Shown one piece after another: positions 35,377-43,844 of a stretch of 64,000 nucleotides of DNA. The DNA lies in contig NZ_JACGXL010000003.1 of NCBI RefSeq assembly GCF_014138265.1, positions 310,001 to 374,000 on the forward strand. The letters are read 5' to 3'. Position numbers and translations under genes: made by a program. The notes below the pieces were generated by a model. It was not told the DNA's origin and searched no databases. It saw only the letters and a list, made by a program, of their open reading frames with translations. This DNA comes from Dokdonella fugitiva (GTDB lineage: Bacteria > Pseudomonadota > Gammaproteobacteria > Xanthomonadales > Rhodanobacteraceae). Every line of letters begins with the position of its first letter. Within the stretch, counting starts at the first letter, position 1.

Positions 35377-36329
35377 GCAGCGCGCTCCTGCTCGCCGTCG
35401 TGCGTGGCCGAGACGAACACGTCCTCGAGGTTCGGCGCGGTCTCCTCGATGTCGGCCTTCTGGCCGGCGCGGGCGAGCGCGTCGGCGACGCGCTGCCTCG
35501 CGTCACCGCGGCCGTCGGCGATCAGCACGCGCAGGCTGTTGCCGATCTGCGCGACGCTGAGCACGCCGTCGACGCCGACCAGAGCGCGCTGCGCGCGGCG
35601 CGGATCCGCCGCGGCGACGAGCAGCGTCCGCCCGGCGAGTTCACCGGTGAGTTCGTCCGGCGTGCCATCGGCGACGAGCACGCCGCGATCGAGGATTGCG
35701 ATGCGGTGGCAGCGCTCGGCTTCGTCCATGTAGTGGGTCGACACAAGCAGGGTCGTGCCCGCATCGGCGAGCTCGAAGAGCTTTTCCCAGAAGTCGCGCC
35801 GCGACTCGGGATCGACCGCACTGGTCGGCTCGTCGAGGAACAGCAGTTCGGGCTCGTTGATGACCGCGCAGGCGAGCGCGAGGCGCTGCTTCTGGCCGCC
35901 GCTCATCGTGCCGGCGAGCTGGCGCTGGCGATCGGCGAAGTGGTACTGCTCGACCAGCTCGTCGATGCGCCGCTTCGCGCGCGCACGCGGCAGCGTCTGC
36001 ACGTCGGCGAGGAATTCGAGGTTCTCGCGCACGGTCAGGTCCTCGAACAGCGAGAACTTCTGCGTCATGTAGCCGATGCGCGTGCGCAATTGCTCGGCCT
36101 GCGCGGGCACCGACAGGCCGAGCACGTCGATCTCCCCTTCGCTCGGCGTGAGCAGGCCGCAGAGCATGCGGATCGTGGTCGACTTGCCGGAGCCGTTCGG
36201 ACCGAGGAATCCGTAGACATTGCGGCGCGGCACCGCGAGGTCGACGTGGTCGACCGCGACGAGCGTGCCGAAACGCTTGGTCAGGCCGTGCGCGCGGATC
36301 GCGAGATCGGCGTCGCCGGGCGCGTTCAT
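35373..36329 (-). CDS. ABC exporter ATP-binding protein (YbhF-like)
   Basis: ATPase subunit of 318 residues with Walker A GPNGSGKS (43-50), signature MSGGQKQRLALA (142-153) and Walker B LLFLDEPTSAVDP (162-174), plus a downstream His in the H-loop (STHYMDEAERC). A C-terminal regulatory extension of about 100 residues is typical of drug/lipid exporters of the DrrA/YbhF type. It has four-base overlaps with both neighbours, so the operon is tightly coupled. Confidence 0.93.
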   Translation of the reverse strand: MNAPGDADLAIRAHGLTKRFGTLVAVDHVDLAVPRRNVYGFLGPNGSGKSTTIRMLCGLLTPSEGEIDVLGLSVPAQAEQLRTRIGYMTQKFSLFEDLTVRENLEFLADVQTLPRARAKRRIDELVEQYHFADRQRQLAGTMSGGQKQRLALACAVINEPELLFLDEPTSAVDPESRRDFWEKLFELADAGTTLLVSTHYMDEAERCHRIAILDRGVLVADGTPDELTGELAGRTLLVAAADPRRAQRALVGVDGVLSVAQIGNSLRVLIADGRGDARQRVADALARAGQKADIEETAPNLEDVFVSATHDGEQERAA

Positions 36330-37276
36330 TTCGCCGCTCCGCCGAACTCGGCGCGGACCGGCAGACCGGCGGGGAGCGCGGCCGCGTCGCCGCCGAGCGC
36401 GACTTCGGCGAGGTAGCTCAGGCGCGCGACGTCCTCGCCGATCAGCGCGTAGTACGGCGTGAACACGGGCTCGCTGCGGATCATGCGGACGCTGCCTTCG
36501 TACGACGCCGGCTGGTCGCCGATGCGGATGCGCACGCGGTCGCCGACGTGCACGGATGTGCGCAGCGGTTCGGGCACGTAGATGCGCGCGTACGGTGCGT
36601 CGCCGGCGAGCAGGATCGCGAGCGCGGCCCCGACCGGCGCCTGGTCGCCGAGTCGATACGGCAGGCTGTCGACGCGCGCCGCACGCGGCGCGACGACGGC
36701 GAGCTTGCCGAGCAGCACGCGTTGCGCATCCGCTTCGGCGAGCGCGGCCGCGAGCGCGGCTTCGCCCTGCGCGACCTGTTCGCCGCGCGTGCCGTGCAGG
36801 AGTTCGTCGAGCGCGGCGCGGGCCGCGCGCACCTTGCCGTCGGCGTTGCCGGCGGCCGCGCGCGCGCGGTCGAGATCGGCCGCAGCGACGTAGTTGCGAT
36901 CCTTCAGCGGCAACAGGCGCGCGTAGTACGCGCGCGCCTCGCGCGCCTCGGCCTCGACCGCTGCGAGGTTCGCGCGGGCCTGCGCGATGTCCTCCGCGCG
37001 CGGTCCCGCCTCGAGCTCGGCGAGTGCGTCGCGCGCACGCTGTGCGGTCGCCTCGGCGGCGGCGAGCTGCGCCCTCGTGTGTGCGGGATCGAGCGCGAGC
37101 AACGCCTGTCCCGCGGCGACCTGCTCACCCTCGTGCACGTCGATCGCGACGATGCGCTCGGCCGCCGGCGCCGGCAGGCTCACGCGATCGAACTCGAGCG
37201 TGCCGAGCGCCTGCGGCGGTGGCTTCGCGCACGCGCCGAGCAGCAGCACCACGACGACCGACAGGCGCAGGTTCAC
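36326..37276 (-). CDS. HlyD-type adaptor lipoprotein of the ABC exporter (YbhG-like)
   Basis: A periplasmic membrane-fusion protein of about 316 residues. The GTG at 37276 with GGAG seven bases upstream is preferred; it opens a lipoprotein signal peptide with lipobox LLGAC (acylated Cys16). The longer ATG reading at 37312 would add 12 basic residues and has no ribosome-binding site. Lipoyl halves flank a coiled-coil hairpin (about 75-190, rich in Ala/Arg/Glu), followed by a beta-barrel (DRVRIRIGDQPASYEGSVRMI). It should connect the ABC permease to an outer-membrane channel. Confidence 0.88.
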   Translation of the reverse strand: MNLRLSVVVVLLLGACAKPPPQALGTLEFDRVSLPAPAAERIVAIDVHEGEQVAAGQALLALDPAHTRAQLAAAEATAQRARDALAELEAGPRAEDIAQARANLAAVEAEAREARAYYARLLPLKDRNYVAAADLDRARAAAGNADGKVRAARAALDELLHGTRGEQVAQGEAALAAALAEADAQRVLLGKLAVVAPRAARVDSLPYRLGDQAPVGAALAILLAGDAPYARIYVPEPLRTSVHVGDRVRIRIGDQPASYEGSVRMIRSEPVFTPYYALIGEDVARLSYLAEVALGGDAAALPAGLPVRAEFGGAAK

Positions 37277-37321
37277 GGCGGTTCTCCGGAAACGGAAACG
37301 GGATGTCTTCACGGGCGACTC

Positions 37322-37987
37322 CTAGCCGGGGCCGAGGCCGCGGTCGAGCAGCGCGATCGTGTGTGCGCGCAGCGTCTCGGCGCCGATGTCGGACGCCTGG
37401 AACAGGCTGCGCCAGATCGGCGCGCTCGCCGCCGGGAACAACGTCAGGCCGATCAGCGAGACGACGGTCAGGCGCGGATCGAGATCGGGATTGAGCACGC
37501 CTTCGCGCTGAGCCTGGGCGAAGCGCTGCGCGAGCAGCACGGGCAGTTGCGGTCCGACGCGCTCGAGCAGCACGTCGCGCAACTGGCCGCCCTCGCACAG
37601 CACCTCGCGCACCCACAGCGCGGGCAGCCACGGGTGCCGCTCGACGAGTCCGGCGACGCCACGCACGAACGCGGCGATGAGACCGGCGACGTCGCTCGCA
37701 TCGACCGGCAACGATTCGCGCAAGGTGTCGACCGCAGGCAGCAGGCGCTCTTCGACGACCGCCTCGCGCAGCTGCTGCGCATCGCCGAAGTAGTAGTGCA
37801 GCAGTGCGGGCGTGACGCCTGCCTCGCGCGCGATCGCGCGCAGCGACGTCGCCGCGATGCCGTCGCGCACGTAGCACGCGAGCGCGGCGTCGAGCAGGCG
37901 CGGGCGCAGGTCCGGACTCGCCGCAACGGGACGACCCGGGGTACGTGGCCGGGCCGGGGGCCGGCCGGGAGCGCGTTTCGTGACCAT
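37322..37987 (-). CDS. TetR-family repressor of the adjacent exporter operon
   Basis: A 221-residue regulator. The helix-turn-helix lies at about 28-73 (LLDAALACYVRDGIAATSLRAIAREAGVTPALLHYYFGDAQQL). The ligand domain follows and ends with a TetR_C-like dimer interface. A basic Pro/Arg-rich tail of about 25 residues precedes the HTH. It is the first gene of the exporter operon, as CecR (YbiH) is for ybhGFSR in E. coli. Its own promoter carries an AT-rich palindrome, so autorepression is likely. The predicted transcription start coincides with the ATG. Confidence 0.9.
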   Translation of the reverse strand: MVTKRAPGRPPARPRTPGRPVAASPDLRPRLLDAALACYVRDGIAATSLRAIAREAGVTPALLHYYFGDAQQLREAVVEERLLPAVDTLRESLPVDASDVAGLIAAFVRGVAGLVERHPWLPALWVREVLCEGGQLRDVLLERVGPQLPVLLAQRFAQAQREGVLNPDLDPRLTVVSLIGLTLFPAASAPIWRSLFQASDIGAETLRAHTIALLDRGLGPG

Positions 37988-37993
37988 GGATTT

Positions 37994-38022
37994 AATTTAA
38001 TTGATCGATTAATTATTTGCAA
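37994..38022 (-). promoter_or_regulatory. Promoter and probable TetR operator of the exporter operon
   Basis: On the minus strand, TTGCAA (-35, 38022-38017) and TAAATT (-10, 37999-37994) are separated by exactly 17 bases. The spacer and part of the -10 are covered by a 16-bp palindrome (37997-38012; TTAATCGATCAATTAA on the minus strand) with one mismatched pair. The AT-rich block stands out sharply from the GC-rich surroundings. A repressor bound there would block polymerase. Confidence 0.7.
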
Positions 38023-38155
38023 GCCACGCGGCTTCGCACCCCTCGGTCCGGCTCCGGGACCGCGCCAGCGGCTCTCGCGGCGAACTTCGCAGCCGCACGC
38101 CCCTGACCTCGGCGTCTGGCGACGCACGGCGGGTGCGCGCTACCCTCGCGCGCCT

Positions 38156-39160
38156 ATGACGGACCTCATCCACCACGACTTCACGCTCGAGCCCGCCGAC
38201 GGCGAGCGCCTCTCCAACCTGGCCGGCCCGTTCGACGAGAACCTGCGCCAGATCGAACTGCGCCTCGGCGTGGAGATCGCCAACCGCGGCAACGTGTTCC
38301 GCGTGACCGGCAATGCACACGCGGTGAAGCTCGGCGAACACGTGCTGCGCGATCTCTACGCGGCGACCGAGCACGAAGCGCTGAGCGGCGCGCAGGTCAA
38401 CCTGCGCCTGTCCGAGTCGGGCATCGACGCGCTCGACGCGCGCGCGGAGGGCGCGCAGGACGTCGCGATCAAGACCAAGCGCGGCACGATCCGCGGCCGC
38501 GGCGCGAACCAGCAGCGCTACCTGCACGCGATCGCCACGCACGACGTCAACTTCGGGGTTGGACCCGCCGGCACCGGCAAGACCTACCTCGCCGTCGCGA
38601 TGGCGGTCGACGCGCTCAACGACAATCGCGTGCAGCGCCTCATCCTCGTGCGCCCCGCGGTCGAGGCGGGCGAGAAGCTCGGCTTCCTGCCCGGCGACCT
38701 CACCCAGAAGGTCGATCCGTACCTGCGCCCGCTGTACGACGCGCTGTACGAGATGCTCGGCATCGAGAAGGTGGGCAAGCTCATCGAGCGCAGCGTGATC
38801 GAGATCGCACCGCTCGCGTACATGCGCGGGCGCACGCTCAACGACGCGTTCGTGATCCTCGACGAGGCGCAGAACACGACCGTCGAGCAGATGAAGATGT
38901 TCCTCACGCGCATCGGCTTCGGTTCCGTCGCGGTCGTCACCGGCGACATGACGCAGAACGACCTGCCGCGCCACGTGAAGTCGGGCCTGCGCGACGCGAT
39001 CGAAGTGCTGCGCGACGTCGACGGCGTGAGCTTCACGTTCTTCACCGCGAAGGACGTCGTGCGACACCCGCTCGTGCAGCGGATCGTGCGCGCGTACGAG
39101 CAGCGCGAGGCGACCGCGGAGACGCTCGCCTCGAAGGCGACGCGAACCGATGAAAGCTGA
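38156..39160 (+). CDS. ybeZ: PhoH-like ATPase YbeZ
   Basis: A PhoH-family P-loop NTPase of 334 residues that works with YbeY in ribosome/rRNA quality control. It has an N-terminal KH-like segment, Walker A GPAGTGKT (136-143), the PhoH signature LVRPAVEAGEKLGFLPGDL, and Walker B FVILDEAQNTT. The ATG at 38156 gives family length; the very long upstream reading is a shadow of the hlyD region. The ybeY start lies 11 bases inside the 3' end of this gene. Confidence 0.95.
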   Translation: MTDLIHHDFTLEPADGERLSNLAGPFDENLRQIELRLGVEIANRGNVFRVTGNAHAVKLGEHVLRDLYAATEHEALSGAQVNLRLSESGIDALDARAEGAQDVAIKTKRGTIRGRGANQQRYLHAIATHDVNFGVGPAGTGKTYLAVAMAVDALNDNRVQRLILVRPAVEAGEKLGFLPGDLTQKVDPYLRPLYDALYEMLGIEKVGKLIERSVIEIAPLAYMRGRTLNDAFVILDEAQNTTVEQMKMFLTRIGFGSVAVVTGDMTQNDLPRHVKSGLRDAIEVLRDVDGVSFTFFTAKDVVRHPLVQRIVRAYEQREATAETLASKATRTDES

Positions 39161-39674
39161 CGCGCGCCGCCGCCCCGTCGCGAAGGCCGCGCGCGAGCGC
39201 GCCGACTCGCGCGTCTGCCTGTGGCTGCGCAACGAGGCCGGCCGCAAGGGCGTGCCGGTGCTGCGCACGTTCGAACGCTGGCTCGCCGCGATCCCCGACC
39301 TCGAACGACGGCGCGGCTGGAGCGAGATCAACATCCTCGTCGTCGGCCGCGCGGCCGGGCGGCGCTACAACCGCCAGTTCCGTGGCCGCGACTACGCGAC
39401 CAACGTGCTGAGCTTTCCGTACGAGCCCGCGCCCGGCGAACACAGCGGCCTGCTCGGCGACCTCGTCATCTGCGCGCCCGTCGTCGCGCGCGAGGCGCGC
39501 GAACAGGGCAAGGACGCGCGCGACCATTTCGCGCACATGACGATCCACGGCGTGCTCCACCTGCTCGGCTACGACCACGAGGAGATGGGCGAGGCCGAGC
39601 GCATGGAAGCGCTCGAGACGCGCATCCTCGCCGGCCTCGGGATCGCCGACCCGTACCGCGACGACGCCGCCTGA
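39150..39674 (+). CDS. ybeY: Endoribonuclease YbeY
   Basis: Single-strand-specific zinc endoribonuclease (174 residues) needed for 16S rRNA 3' maturation and ribosome quality control. The metal site is His133-x3-His137-x5-His143 (HGVLHLLGYDH). The upstream conserved strand NVLSFPYEP and GDLVICAPVV match the family. The N-terminus has an extra basic stretch of about 20 residues before the usual start. It overlaps ybeZ. Confidence 0.95.
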   Translation: MKADARRRPVAKAARERADSRVCLWLRNEAGRKGVPVLRTFERWLAAIPDLERRRGWSEINILVVGRAAGRRYNRQFRGRDYATNVLSFPYEPAPGEHSGLLGDLVICAPVVAREAREQGKDARDHFAHMTIHGVLHLLGYDHEEMGEAERMEALETRILAGLGIADPYRDDAA

Positions 39675-39748
39675 CGCGCCTTTTTCACTGCCGCGTCAGC
39701 CGCTTGCACCGGCCTCACCGCGCTGCAACCTTGCCGTCTCCGCGCTTT

Positions 39749-39757
39749 TGCTACACT
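39749..39757 (+). promoter_or_regulatory. Extended -10 promoter of corC
   Basis: TGCTACACT is an extended -10 about 36 bases before the corC ATG. TTGCCG lies 15 bases upstream of the hexamer (39731-39736), a short spacing. It suggests that corC and the DUF4105 gene can be transcribed independently of ybeZY. Confidence 0.45.
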
Positions 39758-39792
39758 GCCGCCCCGCCCGCAAGGGCTCGCAGCGGCACGCA

Positions 39793-40632
39793 ATGAGCGA
39801 GGATCCTCCCAGTACACCGCCACGATCGTGGTTCGAGCGCATCACCCAGGCGCTTTCCGGCGAACCGCAGAGTCGCGAGGAGCTCATCGAGGAACTGCGC
39901 CACGCCCAGGCCAACGGCCTGCTGTCCAACGACACGCTGTCGATGGTCGAGGGCGCGATCGAAGTCGCCGACCTCACCGTCTCCGACGTCATGGTGCCGC
40001 GCGCGCAGATGGTCTCGCTGCCGATCGACGCGCCGCTCAAGCAGATCCTCACCGACGTGCTCGAGTCGGGCCATTCGCGCTTCCCCGTGCACGCGGGCGA
40101 CAAGGACGAAATCCTCGGCATCCTGCTCGCCAAGGACCTGCTGCGCTGCTTCGTCGAAGGCGCCGACTGCGACATCCGCAAGCTGCTGCGCCCGGTCACG
40201 ATGATCCCGGAGTCGAAGCGGCTGAACATCCTGCTGAAGGAGTTCCGCCTGTCGCGCAACCACATGGCGATCGTCGTCGACGAGTACGGCGGCGTCGCCG
40301 GCCTCATCACGATCGAGGACGTGCTCGAGCAGATCGTCGGCGACATCGGCGACGAGCACGACGACGACGACGACAAGCACACGATGATCCAGCCCGCGGC
40401 GAACGGCGACTTCCTCGTCAACGCGCTCACCCCGATCGCGGAATTCAACGAACGCTTCGGCTGCGACCTCAGCGACGAGGCGTTCGACACCGTCGGCGGC
40501 ATGATCACCTCGGAGATCGGCCACCTGCCCGAAGTCGGCGAGGAAGCGACGCTCGGCGGCTTCCACTTCCACGTGACGAAGGCCGACGCGCGCCGCGTGC
40601 AGCAGTTCGCGGTACGGGTGCACGAGGCATGA
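39793..40632 (+). CDS. corC: CorC-type CBS-domain protein (magnesium/cobalt efflux)
   Basis: A cytoplasmic protein of 279 residues like E. coli CorC (YbeX), without the DUF21 membrane domain of larger relatives. It has two CBS domains (about 60-180; VADLTVSDVMVPRAQMVSLP, HMAIVVDEYGGVAGLITIED) and a CorC_HlyC transporter-associated domain at the C-terminus (DFLVNALTPIAEFNERFG ... TVGGMI). An acidic run DEHDDDDDKH links them. CorC is tied to Mg/Co efflux and, with YbeY, to ribosome function. The gene is followed by the DUF4105 gene. Confidence 0.94.
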   Translation: MSEDPPSTPPRSWFERITQALSGEPQSREELIEELRHAQANGLLSNDTLSMVEGAIEVADLTVSDVMVPRAQMVSLPIDAPLKQILTDVLESGHSRFPVHAGDKDEILGILLAKDLLRCFVEGADCDIRKLLRPVTMIPESKRLNILLKEFRLSRNHMAIVVDEYGGVAGLITIEDVLEQIVGDIGDEHDDDDDKHTMIQPAANGDFLVNALTPIAEFNERFGCDLSDEAFDTVGGMITSEIGHLPEVGEEATLGGFHFHVTKADARRVQQFAVRVHEA

Positions 40633-40660
40633 GGCCCGCGCAAGCGGCGGAGACGACGCC

Positions 40661-41893
40661 TTGAGCGCGCCGCGGCGCGCCGCGCGCGCGCTGGCGGGTG
40701 CGCTCGCGCTGCTCCTGCTCGTCGCGTTCCGCCTCGCCCACGCGAAAGGAGGCGACGTCGCGACGCCGCCCGCAGCGGCGCCGGCCGCTCCCGAAATCAG
40801 CCTGCTGACGATCGGCCCCGGCGAGATCTTCTTCGAACGCTTCGGCCACAATGCGATCGTCGTGCGCGATCCGGCGAACGGCAGCGCGATCGCCTACAAC
40901 TACGGCATCTTCGACTTCGCGCAGCAGGACTTCCTGCTCAACTTCGCGCGCGGCCGCATGCGCTATCGCATGGCGCTCGACGACCTCGCCGACGATCTCG
41001 AGATGTACCGCGACGAGCACCGCGAGATCGTCGAGCAGCGCCTAGCGCTGACGCCGGAACAGGCGCGCACGCTGGTCGACTTCCTCGAATGGAACGCGCG
41101 GCCCGAGAACGCGCAGTACCGCTACGACTATTTCGAGGCGAACTGCTCGACGCGCGTGCGCGATGCGCTCGACCACGCGCTCGGCGGCGCGCTGCACGCG
41201 CAGAGCGAAGGCCGTTCGCGCGGCTACACGTATCGCCTCGACGCGCTGCGCCTGATGGCGCCCGAGCCGTGGCTGATGCTGCTCATCGACCTCGGCCTCG
41301 GCCCCTATGCGGACCAGCGCATCGACTACTGGCAGGAAAGCTTCGTGCCGGCGACGCTCGCCGACGTGGTCGCCGGCGCGAGCAACGGCGGTGCCCTCGC
41401 CGCACCCGCGGTCACGCTTGCACGCGGCGAGATCGAGCCCTCGCCGATCCTGCCGCCCGACCTGCGCTGGCCGTTCCTCGGCCTCGGCATCGCGCTCGGC
41501 GCGGGCCTCTACCTGCTCGGCGGTTCGGCGCGCGCGTCGCGCCGCGTGCCGCTCGCGACGTTCGCGCTGCTGTTCGAGCTGTTCTGCGGCATCGGCGGCC
41601 TGCTGCTGCTGTTCCTCTGGTTCGGCACCGAGCATCGCTCGGCGTGGCGCAACGAGAATTTGCTGCTGCTCAACCCGCTCTGCCTCGCGCTGCTGCCCGC
41701 ATGGTTCGGCATCGCGCGCGGCCGCCTGCGCGAGCGACCGCGAGCACGCGCGATCGCCTGGCTCGTCGTCGTCGGCGCCGCGCTCGCGCTGTTCTCGAAG
41801 ATCCTGCCGACGTTCGCGCAGGCGAACCTGCACTGGATCGTCTTGTTCCTGCCGATCCATCTCGCGCTCGCGCTGCGCCTGCGCAGGGCGTGA
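40661..41893 (+). CDS. DUF4105 / Lnb-type membrane protein in the lnt position
   Basis: A 410-residue membrane protein. A signal-anchor segment (about 9-26) leads into a periplasmic DUF4105 (Lnb N-terminal) domain with the conserved histidine His63 (FFERFGHNAIVV) and cysteine Cys162 (FEANCSTRVRDALD), a likely catalytic pair. Five C-terminal TM segments follow (from about residue 270). In enterobacteria the gene after corC is lnt, the lipoprotein N-acyltransferase. The DUF4105 family includes Lnb, reported as the lipoprotein N-acyltransferase of Bacteroides. The same role here is inference. The start is a TTG with GGAG upstream, 28 bases after corC. Confidence 0.8.
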   Translation: MSAPRRAARALAGALALLLLVAFRLAHAKGGDVATPPAAAPAAPEISLLTIGPGEIFFERFGHNAIVVRDPANGSAIAYNYGIFDFAQQDFLLNFARGRMRYRMALDDLADDLEMYRDEHREIVEQRLALTPEQARTLVDFLEWNARPENAQYRYDYFEANCSTRVRDALDHALGGALHAQSEGRSRGYTYRLDALRLMAPEPWLMLLIDLGLGPYADQRIDYWQESFVPATLADVVAGASNGGALAAPAVTLARGEIEPSPILPPDLRWPFLGLGIALGAGLYLLGGSARASRRVPLATFALLFELFCGIGGLLLLFLWFGTEHRSAWRNENLLLLNPLCLALLPAWFGIARGRLRERPRARAIAWLVVVGAALALFSKILPTFAQANLHWIVLFLPIHLALALRLRRA

Positions 41894-41942
41894 CGCCGCA
41901 TCGATGCCGGCGCGTGGCCGGCATCGATGCGAACGCGCTGCG

Positions 41943-43628
41943 TCAGGGCTGCGACTCGAAGCCGTCGGCGAAGATCACGTCGGATCCGTCGTCGACGTCG
42001 TGGATGCTCACCGAGTCGAGCGCCATGTACATGCCGAACTGGCCGCCCGCGGCGACCACCCACGACGCTTTCTCGAAGAACGCCGGGCCGAACGTGCGGT
42101 TGATCCGGCCTAGGTCGTCGGAATCGAACATGTCGCCGCCCGGATTGAACAGCTCGAACTCCATCGACTGGCCCGCGGTCGTCGTCGGCGTGTCGAACAG
42201 GTGGATGCCGTCGGACAGCGGATAGTCGTTGGCGATCCACACGTTCGGGCCGGACGGCGTCGCGACGAGCGTGTCGCTCGCCGTGCCCGCGACGAGCGAG
42301 AACGTCTCGAGCTCGACCGGATACGACGTCGCCTCGCCCGGCTCCACTTCGAAGCCGTCCGGCGAGATGCGGAACGTCATCGTCACCGGCGTGCCGACCG
42401 GCACACCCGCGAACGGGCCGTCCGGCAGGTCGTTCCAGTCCACCGTGCCGTGCGCTTCGAGCAGCGCCTCGCGCGGCGTGTCGTCGTGCAGGTCGATCAC
42501 GAACGAGTTCAACGCGTTGTTCGGATCGATGCCCCAGCCGCCGATCACGAGGCCGTCCGCCGACACCGCGGTCGCGGTCATCAGCGACCAGCCCGCCGGA
42601 ATCGCCACGCCGCGTGCGCTCGCGTAGTCGTCGAGCCGCACCATGCCCGTCGCCGGCGTCCACACCGTCGCGAAGAACATCGGGAACGCGCCACTGCGCC
42701 CGACGATGACGTTGCCGTCGTCGCTGACGCCGAACGCGTACGACGCCGGCGGGAAACCCTGCGGCGCAGCGTCGCCGACGCGCGCGCTCGCGCGCTCCGG
42801 ATGCCGCGCAACGAGCGCCGTGCGCTCGATCGACGCCGGCGCGGCGACCGCGCTGCGCCCCGGCGCGAGCGACGGCACGCCGAGCGGCTGCACGCCGGCC
42901 GCCGCGGTCCAGCGCCAGGCGGAACTGCCGTCGGGCGTCGCGAGTCCGCTGCCGACGATGACACTGCCGTCGCGGCTGCCGCCGTCGGCTTCGCCGACCG
43001 GGTTGCTTTGCGCGTCGACGAGGTCGGTCGGCACGCCGTCGTGCCAGACGACCGCGCTGCGGAAGCCATCGTCCTGGTCGTTCCAGCCCCACGCCACGCT
43101 GCCGTCGGCGCTGATGCCGTTCGCGCGCGAGTAGTTGTCGGGACGATTCACGTCCAGGCGCGCGATACCGTTGCCTGCGTCCCAGCGGAACGCGATCGCG
43201 TTGCCGCTGTCGTCGTAGGCGAGGCCGACCGCGACCTTCGTGTCCGACACGCCGTAGCCGACGCTGAGCGTGCCGTCGAGGCCGGTCGCGCCGGGCAGGC
43301 CGCCGATCTCGACCGGTCCGCCGACGAGATCACTGTTGCTGTAGGCGAGCGCGGCGACGTCGAGCGTGGCCGCGTTGGTCCAGGCGCCGGCGACCGGCTG
43401 CGCCCACGCGCTCATGCCTTCGACCTCGACGAAGCCGGTCAGCACGGACGGGCCGCGGTCCTTCGCCCAGCGCCAGCCGCTTTCGCCGGCGATGCCGGCG
43501 GCAATGCGGCCGTTGTGCGAGAGGCTCGTCATCTGCCCGTTGGCGATGCCGAGGTCGGTGAAGCGGGCCGCGTGCGCCCGGCCGGCGAGCAGGGCGAAAG
43601 CGATGGCGGCGTACAGCGATGTGCGCAT
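41943..43628 (-). CDS. Secreted HAF-repeat protein with IFADGFE C-terminal tail
   Basis: An exported 561-residue protein. The ATG at 43628 opens a signal peptide (AAIAFALLAGRAHAARF). The body carries HAF-like repeats of the form G(V/I)SxDGxVxxG (GISADGSVAWGW, GGSRDGSVIVGSG, GVSDDGNVIVGRSG, AVSADGLVIGGWG), which probably fold as a beta-propeller. A C-terminal beta-rich region follows (about 370-550). The protein ends DVIFADGFESQP; the same tail type closes two other secreted proteins in this window. I recognise no catalytic motif. It converges on the DUF4105 gene. Confidence 0.82.
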   Translation of the reverse strand: MRTSLYAAIAFALLAGRAHAARFTDLGIANGQMTSLSHNGRIAAGIAGESGWRWAKDRGPSVLTGFVEVEGMSAWAQPVAGAWTNAATLDVAALAYSNSDLVGGPVEIGGLPGATGLDGTLSVGYGVSDTKVAVGLAYDDSGNAIAFRWDAGNGIARLDVNRPDNYSRANGISADGSVAWGWNDQDDGFRSAVVWHDGVPTDLVDAQSNPVGEADGGSRDGSVIVGSGLATPDGSSAWRWTAAAGVQPLGVPSLAPGRSAVAAPASIERTALVARHPERASARVGDAAPQGFPPASYAFGVSDDGNVIVGRSGAFPMFFATVWTPATGMVRLDDYASARGVAIPAGWSLMTATAVSADGLVIGGWGIDPNNALNSFVIDLHDDTPREALLEAHGTVDWNDLPDGPFAGVPVGTPVTMTFRISPDGFEVEPGEATSYPVELETFSLVAGTASDTLVATPSGPNVWIANDYPLSDGIHLFDTPTTTAGQSMEFELFNPGGDMFDSDDLGRINRTFGPAFFEKASWVVAAGGQFGMYMALDSVSIHDVDDGSDVIFADGFESQP

Positions 43629-43844
43629 GGATGACCCCAGGAGTGCGATGTGCGGTGCGGGCCTAAGGAGCCCGCCCGGCCCGGATGCGGGCACTCCGAT
43701 TGTCGGCAGCAGCGGCGCGAAGGCATTCGCGCTCCATTCGCGTTCCGCTCATGCCGCGTCAAGTGCTTGATCGATCGACCTTCGCCCGCGGCGCATCGGC
43801 ATCGCGTGATTGCCGCGGCGGCGTCGCGCGCGGCATCATGGGGC

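Noticed and set aside
36548-38155. N-terminal extension of ybeZ through the tetR/hlyD region
   Set aside because: Composition is that of a shadow frame (Arg/Ala/Gly-rich). PhoH-like proteins start at the ATG at 38156, and two well-supported genes occupy the opposite strand.
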